In this document: piece by piece, positions 35,277 through 44,185 of the stretch | Position numbering within the stretch: the stretch's first letter is position 1 | Layout: every line of letters starts with the position of its first letter | Origin: Schaalia sp. 19OD2882 | GTDB taxonomy: Bacteria; Actinomycetota; Actinomycetes; Actinomycetales; Actinomycetaceae | DNA length: 64,000 bases | Assembly: GCF_018986735.1 (NCBI RefSeq) | Contig: NZ_CP065521.1 | Span: 620,001 to 684,000, forward strand | Direction of reading: 5' to 3' | Translations under genes and position numbers: made by a program | Notes under the pieces: generated by a model | What the model saw: only the letters and a program-made list of their open reading frames with translations | What the model was told of the DNA's origin: nothing | Databases searched by the model: none

Positions 35277-36431
35277 ATGAAGAAGTCCACGTCGACCCGA
35301 CGCATCATCATCGCTGCCAGTGCACTGGGCGCTGCTGCCGTCATCGGTGTCGCGGGCACGGCCCTGGCGTTTGCGCACCGGGAGGTGACCATCGAGGTCG
35401 ACGGAGTTGCCCTTCCCGTCTCAGGATTCCTCACCGACGTGAACTCCGCCCTGGCCGCCGGAGGCGTGCAAGTGGGCGCCCACGACCAGGTGGCCCCGGC
35501 ACTGGACCAGGCGGTGGTCGACGGTTCGACCGTCGTCGTGCACACGGCCTCGCCCTACACCCTGATGGTCGACGGAGCATCGGTCACCGCATGGTCCACC
35601 GCCGACTCGGTCAAGGACGTCATCGCTGACGCCGCCGCTGGGAAGACGAAGGTCGCCATGCCGGCCAACCGCTCACAGATCCGCGCCGAACTGCCCCTGA
35701 CCTCAGGTGACGGAAAGGTCATGGTGCGAGTGGACGGCAAGGACGTGCCCGTCGAGGCGGCCGTGACCGACACTGCCGAACAGCTTCTGGCCAAAGGCAA
35801 GGTGAAGGCTTCACCAATCGACCGTGTCGCCTTCCTCAACGAGGGCGGGGCGCTGGTCCTCGAGGTCACCCGCGTGACCCGGGCAGTCGAGAACAAGACA
35901 GAGCCCTTGGCCTTCCAGACCGAGGAGCGTGAGAACGCCGACATGGACAAGGGCACCACTGAGGTGCTCCAGGAGGGCGTTGACGGAACCGTGGTCACCT
36001 CCGTCTACCGGGAGACCGTCGGCGGCAAGGTGACCGTGCAGGCGACACTGGGAAGCACCCGCACCGAGCCGAAGTCGAAGATCATTGCCGTGGGCACCAA
36101 GGAGAAGCCCCAGCAGGCCGAGGCGAACACTTCGGGCACTGCCAACGGCTCCGGGTCGGGCACTCAGCCCGCGCCCGCCCCCAGTGACGTCGGCAGTGAC
36201 GTGTGGGCGGCGCTCGCCCAGTGCGAGTCGGGCGGCGATCCGACGACGAACACGGGCAACGGCTTCTACGGCATGTACCAGTTCACTCAGTCGACGTGGG
36301 AATCCGTTGGCGGCAGTGGACGGCCCTCGGAAGCCTCTGCGGCCGAGCAGACCATGCGCGCCCAGATCCTCCAGTCCCGCGCCGGTTGGGGGCAGTGGCC
36401 CGGCTGCGCCGCAAAACTCGGACTGCTCTGA
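35277..36431 (+). CDS. rpfB: Resuscitation-promoting factor RpfB
   Basis: A 384-residue secreted or membrane-anchored muralytic enzyme. An N-terminal signal/anchor (IIIAASALGAAAVIGVAGTA) is followed by DUF348 domains (about 35-200), a G5 domain (about 205-285, with KTEPLAFQTEE and GKVTVQATLGS), a Gly/Ser/Pro linker and the lysozyme-like Rpf domain with the catalytic Glu in AQCESGGDP and a closing WPGCAAKLGLL. It cleaves peptidoglycan to allow regrowth. Start ATG 35277 behind GTCAGGAAA. Position after tatD is the conserved site. A related gene follows at once. Confidence 0.94.
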   Translation: MKKSTSTRRIIIAASALGAAAVIGVAGTALAFAHREVTIEVDGVALPVSGFLTDVNSALAAGGVQVGAHDQVAPALDQAVVDGSTVVVHTASPYTLMVDGASVTAWSTADSVKDVIADAAAGKTKVAMPANRSQIRAELPLTSGDGKVMVRVDGKDVPVEAAVTDTAEQLLAKGKVKASPIDRVAFLNEGGALVLEVTRVTRAVENKTEPLAFQTEERENADMDKGTTEVLQEGVDGTVVTSVYRETVGGKVTVQATLGSTRTEPKSKIIAVGTKEKPQQAEANTSGTANGSGSGTQPAPAPSDVGSDVWAALAQCESGGDPTTNTGNGFYGMYQFTQSTWESVGGSGRPSEASAAEQTMRAQILQSRAGWGQWPGCAAKLGLL

Positions 36432-36570
36432 CGGGTCGGCGGACCTCACCTGCGGCCGCCGGCGTCCACCGAGGTGACGTGGCGCGTGTGGGTGAGGTCA
36501 CGCCCCCTCCTTCGCCACCGCGGTGCCGGGCTTCATGACTTGTGCCTGTTCTCGGCAACCACCGCGTGGT

Positions 36571-36576
36571 TAGACT
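36571..36576 (+). promoter_or_regulatory. -10 box of the second G5 gene
   Basis: TAGACT, 52 nt before the ATG at 36629, preceded by GG. It suggests the second gene has its own promoter. Confidence 0.45.
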
Positions 36577-36628
36577 CGACAAGGCCGTCCCCGGACGCGC
36601 CCCACGCCAGACAACGGAAGAAGAACGC

Positions 36629-38005
36629 ATGCCCCGGAGCCTCAACCTCACCCCGTCGCGACGCGTCGTCCTGTCGACCGCAAGCCTTTTCACCGTGGCG
36701 GTGCTCGCCATTGCCGGAGCAGGAGTGGTCCGAGCCCACGACCGGGTGACCCTCGAGGTCGACGGCGTCAGCGTGCCCGTGACCACGTGGAACGGGACCA
36801 CCGCCGGAGTGTTGGCCGCAGCAGGGGTCGAGGTCGGTCCACACGACCTGGTCCAGCCGGAGATGCACGCTGACCTCAGCGACGGAGACACCGTTGTCGT
36901 GCGCACCGCCCACCCCTACCAGGTGGCCGTCGACGGGGCCTCGCACACGGTGTGGTCCACCGCAGGATCGGCCGAAGCGATCCTCGGGGATGCCGCAGTC
37001 CTGGGCGGCCAAGTGGTCCTGGCGGCGGACCGCTCAGCCGAACGCTCGGCCCCGATCCCCCTGGTCGACTCCGCGCGGCGGGTGCCCCTGACGGTGGCGG
37101 GCAAGATCAGCCAGATCACCGCAGCCCCCGGACGTGACGTGCGCCAGGTCCTGGCCGACGCCGGGGTCGAGGTCTCGCCGATCGACCGGGTCAAGGTCGG
37201 CGTCGAGAAGGGCACCATGACCATCCGGGTTGCCAAGGTGCAGCGCGGAACGGTGGTCGAAAAGGCGCCGGTGGCCTTCACCGAGGAGTCCAAGACCAGC
37301 GACTCCATGTTCGAGGGCGAGAAGCAGGTCACCACCGTCGGCAAGGCAGGCACCACCGCCACCACCGTCTGGCATGAGACGGTCGACGGCAAGGAGACCG
37401 TCCGCGCCGTCGTGGCCACCACCACCGAGACCGCCCCCGTGAAGCAGGTCGTCGAGACCGGCACGAAGGAGGCCACTGCGAAGGCGCTGGTCGAGGCCGG
37501 AATCGACCCCAAGGCCACCCTTGAGGAGAAGACCGAGGAAGACGGCACCGTCTCGGTGCGCTACCGGGCGGCACTGGGCACCCTGTCCAGTGCGGAGGAG
37601 ATCCGCGCAGCCACCGGCGGGACACCGGCCGCTGCCGAGTCCAACAACGGGCAGACGCCGACCGCGCCCACCCCCGCTCCGCAGGCAGCCGGCGACTACT
37701 CCGGTTCGGACCCCAAGGCCATCGCCAAGGGCATGGTCGCTGCCCGCGGCTGGTCCGACTCCGAGTTCCAGTGCCTGGTGGTCCTGTGGCAGCGTGAGTC
37801 CGGATGGAACCCCTACGCAGAGAACCCCTCCTCGGGCGCTTACGGCATCCCACAGTCCCTGCCCGGCTCGAAGATGGCTTCGGCCGGTGACGACTGGCGG
37901 ACCAACCCGGCCACGCAGATCACGTGGGGCTTGGGTTACATTGCCGGACGCTACGGCACCCCGTGTGCGGCTTTGGGCCACTCGGACTCGGTGGGCTGGT
38001 ACTGA
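36629..38005 (+). CDS. G5/DUF348 protein with lytic-transglycosylase-like C-terminus (RpfB paralogue)
   Basis: A 458-residue secreted protein. It repeats the RpfB plan: signal/anchor helix, DUF348 domains (about 35-200) and a G5 domain (about 205-285, KAPVAFTEES to VRAVVATTTE). The catalytic end differs: CLVVLWQRESGWNPYAENPS and GAYGIPQSLPGSKM form an aggregation-promoting-factor or SLT-like fold, with Glu in RESGWN as the probable catalytic acid. It therefore probably cuts peptidoglycan as well. ATG 36629 follows GGAAGAAG. The pair suggests duplication of the anchor and domain swapping at the end (inference). Confidence 0.88.
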   Translation: MPRSLNLTPSRRVVLSTASLFTVAVLAIAGAGVVRAHDRVTLEVDGVSVPVTTWNGTTAGVLAAAGVEVGPHDLVQPEMHADLSDGDTVVVRTAHPYQVAVDGASHTVWSTAGSAEAILGDAAVLGGQVVLAADRSAERSAPIPLVDSARRVPLTVAGKISQITAAPGRDVRQVLADAGVEVSPIDRVKVGVEKGTMTIRVAKVQRGTVVEKAPVAFTEESKTSDSMFEGEKQVTTVGKAGTTATTVWHETVDGKETVRAVVATTTETAPVKQVVETGTKEATAKALVEAGIDPKATLEEKTEEDGTVSVRYRAALGTLSSAEEIRAATGGTPAAAESNNGQTPTAPTPAPQAAGDYSGSDPKAIAKGMVAARGWSDSEFQCLVVLWQRESGWNPYAENPSSGAYGIPQSLPGSKMASAGDDWRTNPATQITWGLGYIAGRYGTPCAALGHSDSVGWY

Positions 38006-38053
38006 CGAACCCACCCGGCCGTTGCGCCGGTCAGCATCCGGCGGCCACGCCGC

Positions 38054-38827
38054 TCAGTCATGCCCGGCGGAAAGCACCCGTGAGGGGTCGCACACCCCTG
38101 TGCGAAGGGCGAAGAGCACCAGTTGTACCCGGTCACGCGACAAGGTCTTGGCCAGCAGGCGACTCACATGCGTCTTCACCGTGGGCATCGACAGCCACAA
38201 CTCGTCGCAGATCTCCTGATTCGTCAGGCCGTTGGCGACAAGGGCAAGGATCTCCACTTCGCGTTCGGTGAGCGCCTCCAGGCTCCGCGCATCCTCGGGC
38301 GAGAGCTGCGCCTCCGGGACCCCGCCGGCGTGAGTGGACACCGATCCGGCAGCCGCTGCAACCCCGGAAAGGCCACCGGCACCGGCGGGAGCGCCGGGGC
38401 CCAGGTCGCTTGAGCGCACCGCGGTGAGCAGACGACGCGTCGGCCCCGGTGAGATCACTGCATCGCCTGCACACACGGTGCGCACGGCTTCGACCAGACG
38501 GTCCGGGGGAGTGGTCTTCAACAGGAAACCGCATGCCCCGGCCTCGATGGCCCCCAGGACGAACTCGTCAGTGTCGAAGGTGGTGAGCACCACCACGCGA
38601 CCCGCAAGCCCCTCCGCCACAAAGGCGCGGGTCGCGCTCAGCCCGTCCATGTTCGGCATCTGTATGTCCATGAGCACCACGTCCACGGGCTCGCTGCGCT
38701 GCCGCGCCAGCGCCTGCTCGCCGTCCAGGGCCTGCCAGCGGACCTCCATGTCCACCTGCGAGTCGAGGATCATTGCCAGACCCGCGCAGAACAACGGTTC
38801 GTCATCGACCAAACCCAAGGTGATCAT
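38054..38827 (-). CDS. LuxR/NarL-family response regulator
   Basis: A 257-residue regulator. The receiver has GLVDDEPLFC, the phosphorylation Asp in VLMDIQMPNMDG, VVLTTFDTDE and FLLKTTPP. The LuxR helix-turn-helix is LTEREVEILALVANGLTNQE with SMPTVKTHVSRLLAK. An Ala/Gly/Ser/Pro linker of about 45 residues between the domains is unusually long. It overlaps the kinase gene by ATGA. The probable target is the divergent ABC exporter at 40382. Confidence 0.92.
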   Translation of the reverse strand: MITLGLVDDEPLFCAGLAMILDSQVDMEVRWQALDGEQALARQRSEPVDVVLMDIQMPNMDGLSATRAFVAEGLAGRVVVLTTFDTDEFVLGAIEAGACGFLLKTTPPDRLVEAVRTVCAGDAVISPGPTRRLLTAVRSSDLGPGAPAGAGGLSGVAAAAGSVSTHAGGVPEAQLSPEDARSLEALTEREVEILALVANGLTNQEICDELWLSMPTVKTHVSRLLAKTLSRDRVQLVLFALRTGVCDPSRVLSAGHD

Positions 38828-40251
38828 TGCTTCACCACTTCCGTCCTCCATCCATGCTCCACCGCTCCACAGGAAAAGTCTGCGCCGATCTGGCGGGCGC
38901 GTGCCGCCATGGAGGAGCATCCCAGTCCCGTACGGGTCCGCTCCTGCGCCCCATGTGCCCCGGCATCGGCGCGGGGCAGCGCATTGTCCACGCGCAGGAT
39001 GCAGCTTCCGCCCTCGCACCGCAGAGTCACGGAGATCGGCGGGTGACCGTGGCGGATCGCATTGGTCAGGGCCTCGCGGGCGATGGCGCGCAGAGCGTCC
39101 GCGTCGCTGCCCGAGGGCTCTGCGCCGGGAGTCACGCGGATCGACAGTTCCACGGGAACGCCGCAGGTCAGGACGGTGTGTGCCAGGTCCTCGCCGAAAG
39201 GCAGGTGGTTGTGGGCAGGAGGTGGGAATCCTTCCGGCGGGGCGGGAATGTCGGAGGCGGAAGAGCCAAGGGCCGCCGGGGCGCCCGCAACCTCGGGGGG
39301 AGCGGGCTGGGTCGTGGGCTTCTTGCCCTGGAAGGAATGCTCCTGCGTGCTCGCCTCCTCAAGGGACGAGGTCGGGGTCGGGGTCCGGGCTTGCAGGTCC
39401 GAAGTCCCCCTCGACAAGGCCGGGGTCAGGGATTCCCGATTCGTGGTCGTCCTGGACGAGGGCGAGGTCGACTCCGACTCCCCGTCCTCGCGAAGCAGAT
39501 CCACCAGGGCGCGCACGTCGCCCACGCCCTCGCGGGCAATGCGCGCAATGGTCCCCATGGCCTCCTCGGCTCTGTCCGGGTCGCGACGCAACACGTACCG
39601 CGCCCCGTCCGCCTGCGCGGTGATGGCGGTCAACGTGTGCCCCAGAAGGTCGTGGACTTCGCGCGCAATACGTGTGCGTTCCTTGGCCACGGCCAATTGG
39701 GCCAAGGTGGACTGCTGGGACTCAAGCATCGTCATGCGTTCGCGCGCCAACTCCGCCCTCGTACGCGCGGCACGACGTCGATCGCCCGCCAGGACCGCCA
39801 CGGTGACGGCTGCGAAGTCCCACGCCAGCAGGATCCACGTCCGCACCCCCAGTGGCGGCTGGCCCAATCGGACCAGGGAGACGACCACGTCCACCACCGT
39901 GCCCACGTAGATCAACGCCACCAGCGGCCAGCGCCACGGGGGATCGAAACGACTGGAGACGGTCCATGCGACGGTGAAGGTCGCGATCACCGAAAAGAGC
40001 GTCAACTGAGGGGACCACACGACGTGCAGTGCCAAGGCCGCCGCCAGGACCCCGACCGTCACCGCCGGGGCCTTCTGGCGCCACAGGACCGCCAGTGAGC
40101 ACACGCCGGTCAACACCAGGTGGAGGGAAGCCAAGGACGGATCACCGAAGGTCGCGGGATTCTGCATGCCCAAGGCGGCAAAGACCAACCCGAGCAGCAG
40201 GTCAGCGGGCCGGGGCAGCCAACGCCGCCAGTCGAGCGAAGTGGAGGACAT
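38824..40251 (-). CDS. Two-component sensor histidine kinase with low-complexity insert
   Basis: A 475-residue kinase. Four or five membrane helices lie in about residues 15-150. The HisKA_3 box ERTRIAREVHDLLGHTLTA contains the phospho-acceptor His. The N-box is REALTNAIRHG; the G-box is weak (GLGCSSMAARARQIG). Between the two catalytic parts, residues about 270-350 are a Ser/Thr/Pro/Glu-rich stretch not found in the family, probably a flexible linker. The start is ATG 40249-40251, with TACCGT 6 nt upstream, so leaderless. It diverges from the ABC operon 130 bp away. Confidence 0.9.
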   Translation of the reverse strand: MSSTSLDWRRWLPRPADLLLGLVFAALGMQNPATFGDPSLASLHLVLTGVCSLAVLWRQKAPAVTVGVLAAALALHVVWSPQLTLFSVIATFTVAWTVSSRFDPPWRWPLVALIYVGTVVDVVVSLVRLGQPPLGVRTWILLAWDFAAVTVAVLAGDRRRAARTRAELARERMTMLESQQSTLAQLAVAKERTRIAREVHDLLGHTLTAITAQADGARYVLRRDPDRAEEAMGTIARIAREGVGDVRALVDLLREDGESESTSPSSRTTTNRESLTPALSRGTSDLQARTPTPTSSLEEASTQEHSFQGKKPTTQPAPPEVAGAPAALGSSASDIPAPPEGFPPPAHNHLPFGEDLAHTVLTCGVPVELSIRVTPGAEPSGSDADALRAIAREALTNAIRHGHPPISVTLRCEGGSCILRVDNALPRADAGAHGAQERTRTGLGCSSMAARARQIGADFSCGAVEHGWRTEVVKQ

Positions 40252-40257
40252 GCGTCC

Positions 40258-40263
40258 ACGGTA
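40258..40263 (-). promoter_or_regulatory. -10 box for leaderless kinase gene
   Basis: TACCGT on the minus strand, 6 nt before ATG 40251. No Shine-Dalgarno. Confidence 0.55.
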
Positions 40264-40369
40264 GGACAGGGTGACAGCACCCTCGTCATCCCCAGGTATG
40301 ACACCACCCCGGAAGACCCCGACCAGGGAACCATCCCACGGCACGATGTGGCCGGGTGGGTTCGAGGGG

Positions 40370-40375
40370 GATCGT
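40370..40375 (+). promoter_or_regulatory. -10 box for leaderless ABC ATPase gene
   Basis: GATCGT then 6 nt then ATG 40382. It is a weaker match, but the spacing equals that of the other leaderless starts. Confidence 0.4.
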
Positions 40376-40381
40376 TGAGTC

Positions 40382-41377
40382 ATGGCACACAACGACATGA
40401 ACTCCACCGGTGGCCTGGCCACCGCCCCCCGCAACTTCGCTCAGGTCATCGGCGCCCCAGCCCCGACCCGCACCGGAGGCGACCTGGTCGTCGCCACCCA
40501 CGACCTGACCAAGACCTTCGGCTCCCGCACCGTCGTCGACTCCCTGGACCTGGCGGTTCCCGCCGGATGCGTCTATGGGTTCCTCGGCCCCAACGGCTCC
40601 GGCAAGTCGACGACCATGAAGATGATCCTCGGGCTGCTGCGCCCCACCCGCGGCCGAGTGAACCTCTTCGGTCGCCCCGTCGACGAGCGGGTCCGCGCCG
40701 AGGTCATGCCCGCCATCGGCTCCATGATCGAGTACCCGCCGGGATACGGACACCTCACCGGAGCCGAGAACATGCGCATCGTCCAACAGATGCTCGGCCT
40801 GGAGGACTCACAGGTGGCCCGCGCACTCGAACTGGTCAAACTCACCCCCCACAAGGATCGTCTGCAGCGCACCTACTCCATGGGCATGAAGCAGCGCCTC
40901 GGAATCGCCATGGCTCTGGCCCGCAACCCGCAGCTGCTGGTCCTGGACGAGCCCACCAACGGCCTCGACCCCGCAGGCATCGAAGAGATCCGCGAACTGC
41001 TGATCCACCTGGCCGACGAAGGCGTCTCCGTCATGGTCTCCAGCCACCTCCTGGACGAGATCGACAAGATGGCCTCGGTCCTGGGCATCCTCTCCGGAGG
41101 GAAGCTGCTCTTCCAGGGCACCCGCCGCGAGCTCTTCACCCACTCCGTGCCCGACGTCCTCGTGGTCACCTCCCACGTCCGCGAAGCCCTGGCCCTCGGC
41201 CTGCGGGGCGTGCCCACCCCCGACGGAATCCTGGTCCCGGGCCTGAACGAACACGACGTGGCCGACATGGTGGCCCGCCTGGTCCAGCACGGAATCCCCC
41301 TGCACGAGGTCCGCCGCGTCGCCCAATCCCTCGAAGACGTCTTCATGGACATCACCGGCCGGGAAGGAACCCTGTGA
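40382..41377 (+). CDS. ABC transporter ATPase, lantibiotic-immunity-like
   Basis: A 331-residue ATPase. An unusual N-terminal tail of about 35 residues precedes the domain. Walker A is GPNGSGKSTTM, the signature YSMGMKQRLGIAMAL (LSxGQ degenerate to YSMGM, normal for bacitracin/lantibiotic ATPases), Walker B LLVLDEPTNGLD and the H-loop SSHLLDE. It heads an operon with two small permeases. A divergent two-component system nearby is the standard control arrangement for antimicrobial-peptide exporters. The start is probably leaderless (ATG 40382). Confidence 0.88.
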   Translation: MAHNDMNSTGGLATAPRNFAQVIGAPAPTRTGGDLVVATHDLTKTFGSRTVVDSLDLAVPAGCVYGFLGPNGSGKSTTMKMILGLLRPTRGRVNLFGRPVDERVRAEVMPAIGSMIEYPPGYGHLTGAENMRIVQQMLGLEDSQVARALELVKLTPHKDRLQRTYSMGMKQRLGIAMALARNPQLLVLDEPTNGLDPAGIEEIRELLIHLADEGVSVMVSSHLLDEIDKMASVLGILSGGKLLFQGTRRELFTHSVPDVLVVTSHVREALALGLRGVPTPDGILVPGLNEHDVADMVARLVQHGIPLHEVRRVAQSLEDVFMDITGREGTL

Positions 41378-42168
41378 TGAGCACCCGTACACGCACCCCC
41401 GGTTTCGCCACCGCCGTGCGCTTGGAGTTCGCCAAGATGAAACGCCTGCGCACCCTGCCCATCATGTCCGTCCTGGTCGGCGCCGCCGTCCTCTTTTCGG
41501 GAATCGGCCTCTTCGGAGAACACGCCCGCGCCATCGCCGACGACCCCGCGGCCTTCCCCTGGGCCTCCGAACTCATGCTCGTCACCATGGTCAACGCCCT
41601 CATCCACCCGATCCTCGTGGCCGTCCTGGTCAGTCGGCAGGTCGACGTTGAGAACACGGGCGGCGGTTGGATCTTCAACGCCGGAGTGGGGTTGCGCCCG
41701 GGATTCCTGTGCCGCGTCAAGCTGGTCGTCCTGGCAGGCGTCCTCGGCCTGGCCTGCGCCCTGCAGATGGGAAGCACAGTCGGCCTGGGAATCCTCTCAG
41801 GAATCTCCGTCCCTCTGGACGTGGCCATCTGGATCGGATACTTCGTCATGCTGTGGCTGCTCGACCTGGCCCTGGCCGTCATCCACGTGTGGCTCAGCTC
41901 CCGCTTCGAGAACCAGCTGGTCTCGGTCGGCGTGGGACTGCTCGGAGGTTTCGCCGCCATGTTCCTCCTCCTGGCCCCCGCCCCGTTCGCCCGCGTCATC
42001 CCCTGGGGACACTACGCAGTCATTGCTCCCGTGCAGATGAACGGTGGCGAGGACGCCTTCTCCGTCACCTATGCAGCCCCCGACCACGTGTTCTTCTTCC
42101 TCATGCTGGCCCTGGCCGCCGGCGCGGCATGGTTCCTCACCCGCCGCTTGGACCTGATCGAAAGGTGA
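41377..42168 (+). CDS. ABC-2 permease, lantibiotic-immunity-like (first)
   Basis: A 263-residue permease with six membrane helices and no large external domain. The N-terminal LEFAKMKRLRTLPIMSVLV is typical of the LanE/MutE permeases. It overlaps the ATPase stop by one base (TGATG). With the next gene it forms the heterodimeric channel of an exporter that would clear peptide antibiotics from the membrane (family inference). Confidence 0.83.
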   Translation: MSTRTRTPGFATAVRLEFAKMKRLRTLPIMSVLVGAAVLFSGIGLFGEHARAIADDPAAFPWASELMLVTMVNALIHPILVAVLVSRQVDVENTGGGWIFNAGVGLRPGFLCRVKLVVLAGVLGLACALQMGSTVGLGILSGISVPLDVAIWIGYFVMLWLLDLALAVIHVWLSSRFENQLVSVGVGLLGGFAAMFLLLAPAPFARVIPWGHYAVIAPVQMNGGEDAFSVTYAAPDHVFFFLMLALAAGAAWFLTRRLDLIER

Positions 42169-42174
42169 TGTGAC

Positions 42175-42936
42175 ATGATCCGCGCAGAACTCCTCAAACT
42201 CCGCCGCTCCATGGTGTGGGTCTTCGTCCCCATCCTGCCCCTGCTCGCCGTCATCTCCGGTGGCGTCAACTACTGGATGAACAGTGGGACCTTGACGAAC
42301 GGCTGGGACTCGATGACCAGTCAGGTCACCTTGTTCTACGGAATGCTCTTCTACTCCATCGGAGTCGCCATGGTCACCGCCGCCGTGTGGCGCCCCGAGC
42401 ACCGCAGCTCCACGTGGAACGTGGCACTGACCTCGGGTCACTCGCGCCTGGCGCTGGTCCTGACCAAAGCCGCCGTGATCCTGGTGCCGGTGGCCGCGAT
42501 CCAGGCAACCCTGGTGGTCATGACCTGGGCCTTCGGCAAGGTCGTCGGTCTGGAGGGCGCCCTGCCCCTGTCCTTCGTCGTCAACGCCGCGTTGGTCGTG
42601 GTCGCCTCAGTGCCGCTGGTCCTGCTGCAGTCCCTGCTGTCGATGCTCTTCAAGTCCTTCGCCGCCCCGGTGGCGGTGTGCCTGGGCCTGAGCATCATCG
42701 CCTTCGGGGCCACCGCGGGCTCGGGCTCCTCGTCCTTGGCCAAGGCCGTCTCGCTGGTCCTGCCCCAGGCATTCGTCACCCAGGCCATGTACGCCGGCTC
42801 CACCGCGGTGGGCGCCGTCGCCGAGGCCGCCCTGTCGAATGTGGGACCCCTGATCGGCGCGATCGTCGTCACCACCGCTGTGCTGACCGGCCTGACCGCC
42901 CTGGTGACGCGCTCGCGGACGGTCTTCGCCCACTGA
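42175..42936 (+). CDS. ABC-2 permease, lantibiotic-immunity-like (second)
   Basis: A 253-residue permease with six helices, starting MIRAELLKLRRSMVW, the family's N-terminal pattern. The gap to the previous gene is 6 bp, with AAAGGTGATG as ribosome site. It shares length and topology with its partner. A strong hairpin follows at 43021, so the operon ends here. Confidence 0.83.
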   Translation: MIRAELLKLRRSMVWVFVPILPLLAVISGGVNYWMNSGTLTNGWDSMTSQVTLFYGMLFYSIGVAMVTAAVWRPEHRSSTWNVALTSGHSRLALVLTKAAVILVPVAAIQATLVVMTWAFGKVVGLEGALPLSFVVNAALVVVASVPLVLLQSLLSMLFKSFAAPVAVCLGLSIIAFGATAGSGSSSLAKAVSLVLPQAFVTQAMYAGSTAVGAVAEAALSNVGPLIGAIVVTTAVLTGLTALVTRSRTVFAH

Positions 42937-43020
42937 CACCGGGGCCGACACCGGCGCCGACTCGGGCTCCGGCACGCTCATCCACATCCACATCGACATC
43001 GAAAGGTCGTCTCGACCAGC

Positions 43021-43056
43021 GGGGGTGTCGGGGATCCAATGATCCCCGACACCCCC
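43021..43056 (+). terminator. Strong terminator hairpin after the ABC operon
   Basis: A perfect 16-bp stem (43021-43036 with 43041-43056) with a CAAT loop. No T tract, but very stable; it isolates the exporter operon from rsmA. Confidence 0.75.
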
Positions 43057-43062
43057 GCATCG

Positions 43063-43098
43063 GCATGGGCGTGGGCCCGCGCATGGGCGTGGGCCCGC
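43063..43098 (+). repeat. 18-bp exact tandem duplication before rsmA
   Basis: GCATGGGCGTGGGCCCGC occurs twice in direct succession (43063-43080, 43081-43098). It ends 7 bp before the rsmA -10 box and so covers the -35 region. Confidence 0.85.
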
Positions 43099-43105
43099 CC
43101 TCGTC

Positions 43106-43111
43106 TAGGAT
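43106..43111 (+). promoter_or_regulatory. -10 box for leaderless rsmA
   Basis: TAGGAT then 6 nt then GTG 43118. No Shine-Dalgarno. Confidence 0.6.
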
Positions 43112-43117
43112 TTCCAC

Positions 43118-44185
43118 GTGAGCCCCGCGAACTCCTCCCGGTCCCACCGACCCTCGCCCCACCGCGCCGCGGACCGGCGCCACGGCGACCCCACCCGCAC
43201 CCGCCTGGACCCCTCGCTGCCCGAGGGCGCCACCCCATCCGAGTCGGGACTGCTGGGCCCCCTGGAGGTCAAGGCCATCGCCGAGGCCCTCGGCATCCGC
43301 CCCACCAAGGTGCTCGGCCAGAACTTCGTCCACGACGCGGGAACCGTCAGACGCATCGTGCGGGCCGGGGCGGTGGAGGCTGGGGACGAGGTCGTCGAGG
43401 TGGGACCGGGCCTCGGCTCCCTGACACTGGCCCTCCTGGAAGTCGGTGCCCGCGTGCGTGCAGTCGAGATCGACCCGCCCCTGGCGCGTGCCCTGCCCGA
43501 GACCGTCCGGGCGCGAATGCCCGAAGCCGCAGACCGGTTACGAGTGGTCCTGCGCGACGCGATGACGGTGACCGGTCCGGCCGACCTCGAACCGAATGAT
43601 ACTGACGGGACCTCCCGGGCTTGGCCCGCCCCCACGAAACTCGTCGCCAACCTGCCGTACAACGTCGCGGTTCCCGTCCTGCTCTCCATGCTCGAGCACC
43701 TGCCGAGCCTGACCGACGTCCTGGTCATGGTCCAGGCGGAGGTTGCCGACCGCCTGGCTGCCGCCCCCGGTTCACGCACCTACGGGGTCCCCTCCGTCAA
43801 AGCCGCCTGGTACGGTCACGTCGAACGGGCGGGCACCATCGGACGCACAGTGTTCTGGCCGGTGCCCGGGGTCGACTCGGCGCTTGTGCGCCTGCACCGC
43901 AGGCCGCTGCCGCGCGGAGACGAAGCCCTGCGACTGGCCACCTTCGACGTGTGCGACGTCGCCTTCGGCCAGCGGCGCAAGACCCTGCGTGCCGCCCTGC
44001 GCACGTGGGCGGGGGGCTCCGCAGCGGCACAGGCCCTGCTGGAGGCCGCCGGGATCGACCCCGGTGCTCGCGGAGAAACCTTGGCCATCGACGACTTCGT
44101 GGCGCTGGGCCGCCAGATCCTGACCATGCGCGCTTGCGGCCAATTGCCCCCACCCACCGGATCCCGCACCGTCAAGGAGCAATGA
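43118..44185 (+). CDS. rsmA: 16S rRNA dimethyladenosine transferase RsmA (KsgA)
   Basis: Dimethylates two adenines near the 3' end of 16S rRNA during 30S maturation. The 355 residues include an Arg/Pro/Ser-rich N-terminal extension of about 50. Motifs: GQNFVHD (SAM entry), [14 protein letters not shown] (motif I), AVEIDPPLA (motif II) and NLPYN (motif IV, catalytic). The C-terminal helical domain contains [12 protein letters not shown]. The start GTG 43118 has TAGGAT 6 nt upstream; the extension is therefore probably real. It overlaps ispE, as in other actinobacteria. Confidence 0.94.
   Translation: MSPANSSRSHRPSPHRAADRRHGDPTRTRLDPSLPEGATPSESGLLGPLEVKAIAEALGIRPTKVLGQNFVHDAGTVRRIVRAGAVEAGDEVVEVGPGLGSLTLALLEVGARVRAVEIDPPLARALPETVRARMPEAADRLRVVLRDAMTVTGPADLEPNDTDGTSRAWPAPTKLVANLPYNVAVPVLLSMLEHLPSLTDVLVMVQAEVADRLAAAPGSRTYGVPSVKAAWYGHVERAGTIGRTVFWPVPGVDSALVRLHRRPLPRGDEALRLATFDVCDVAFGQRRKTLRAALRTWAGGSAAAQALLEAAGIDPGARGETLAIDDFVALGRQILTMRACGQLPPPTGSRTVKEQ

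Noticed and set aside
43021..43056. Riboswitch aptamer or regulatory RNA before rsmA
   Set aside because: The element is a simple perfect stem-loop upstream of the rsmA promoter, not within its transcript, so terminator is the better call.
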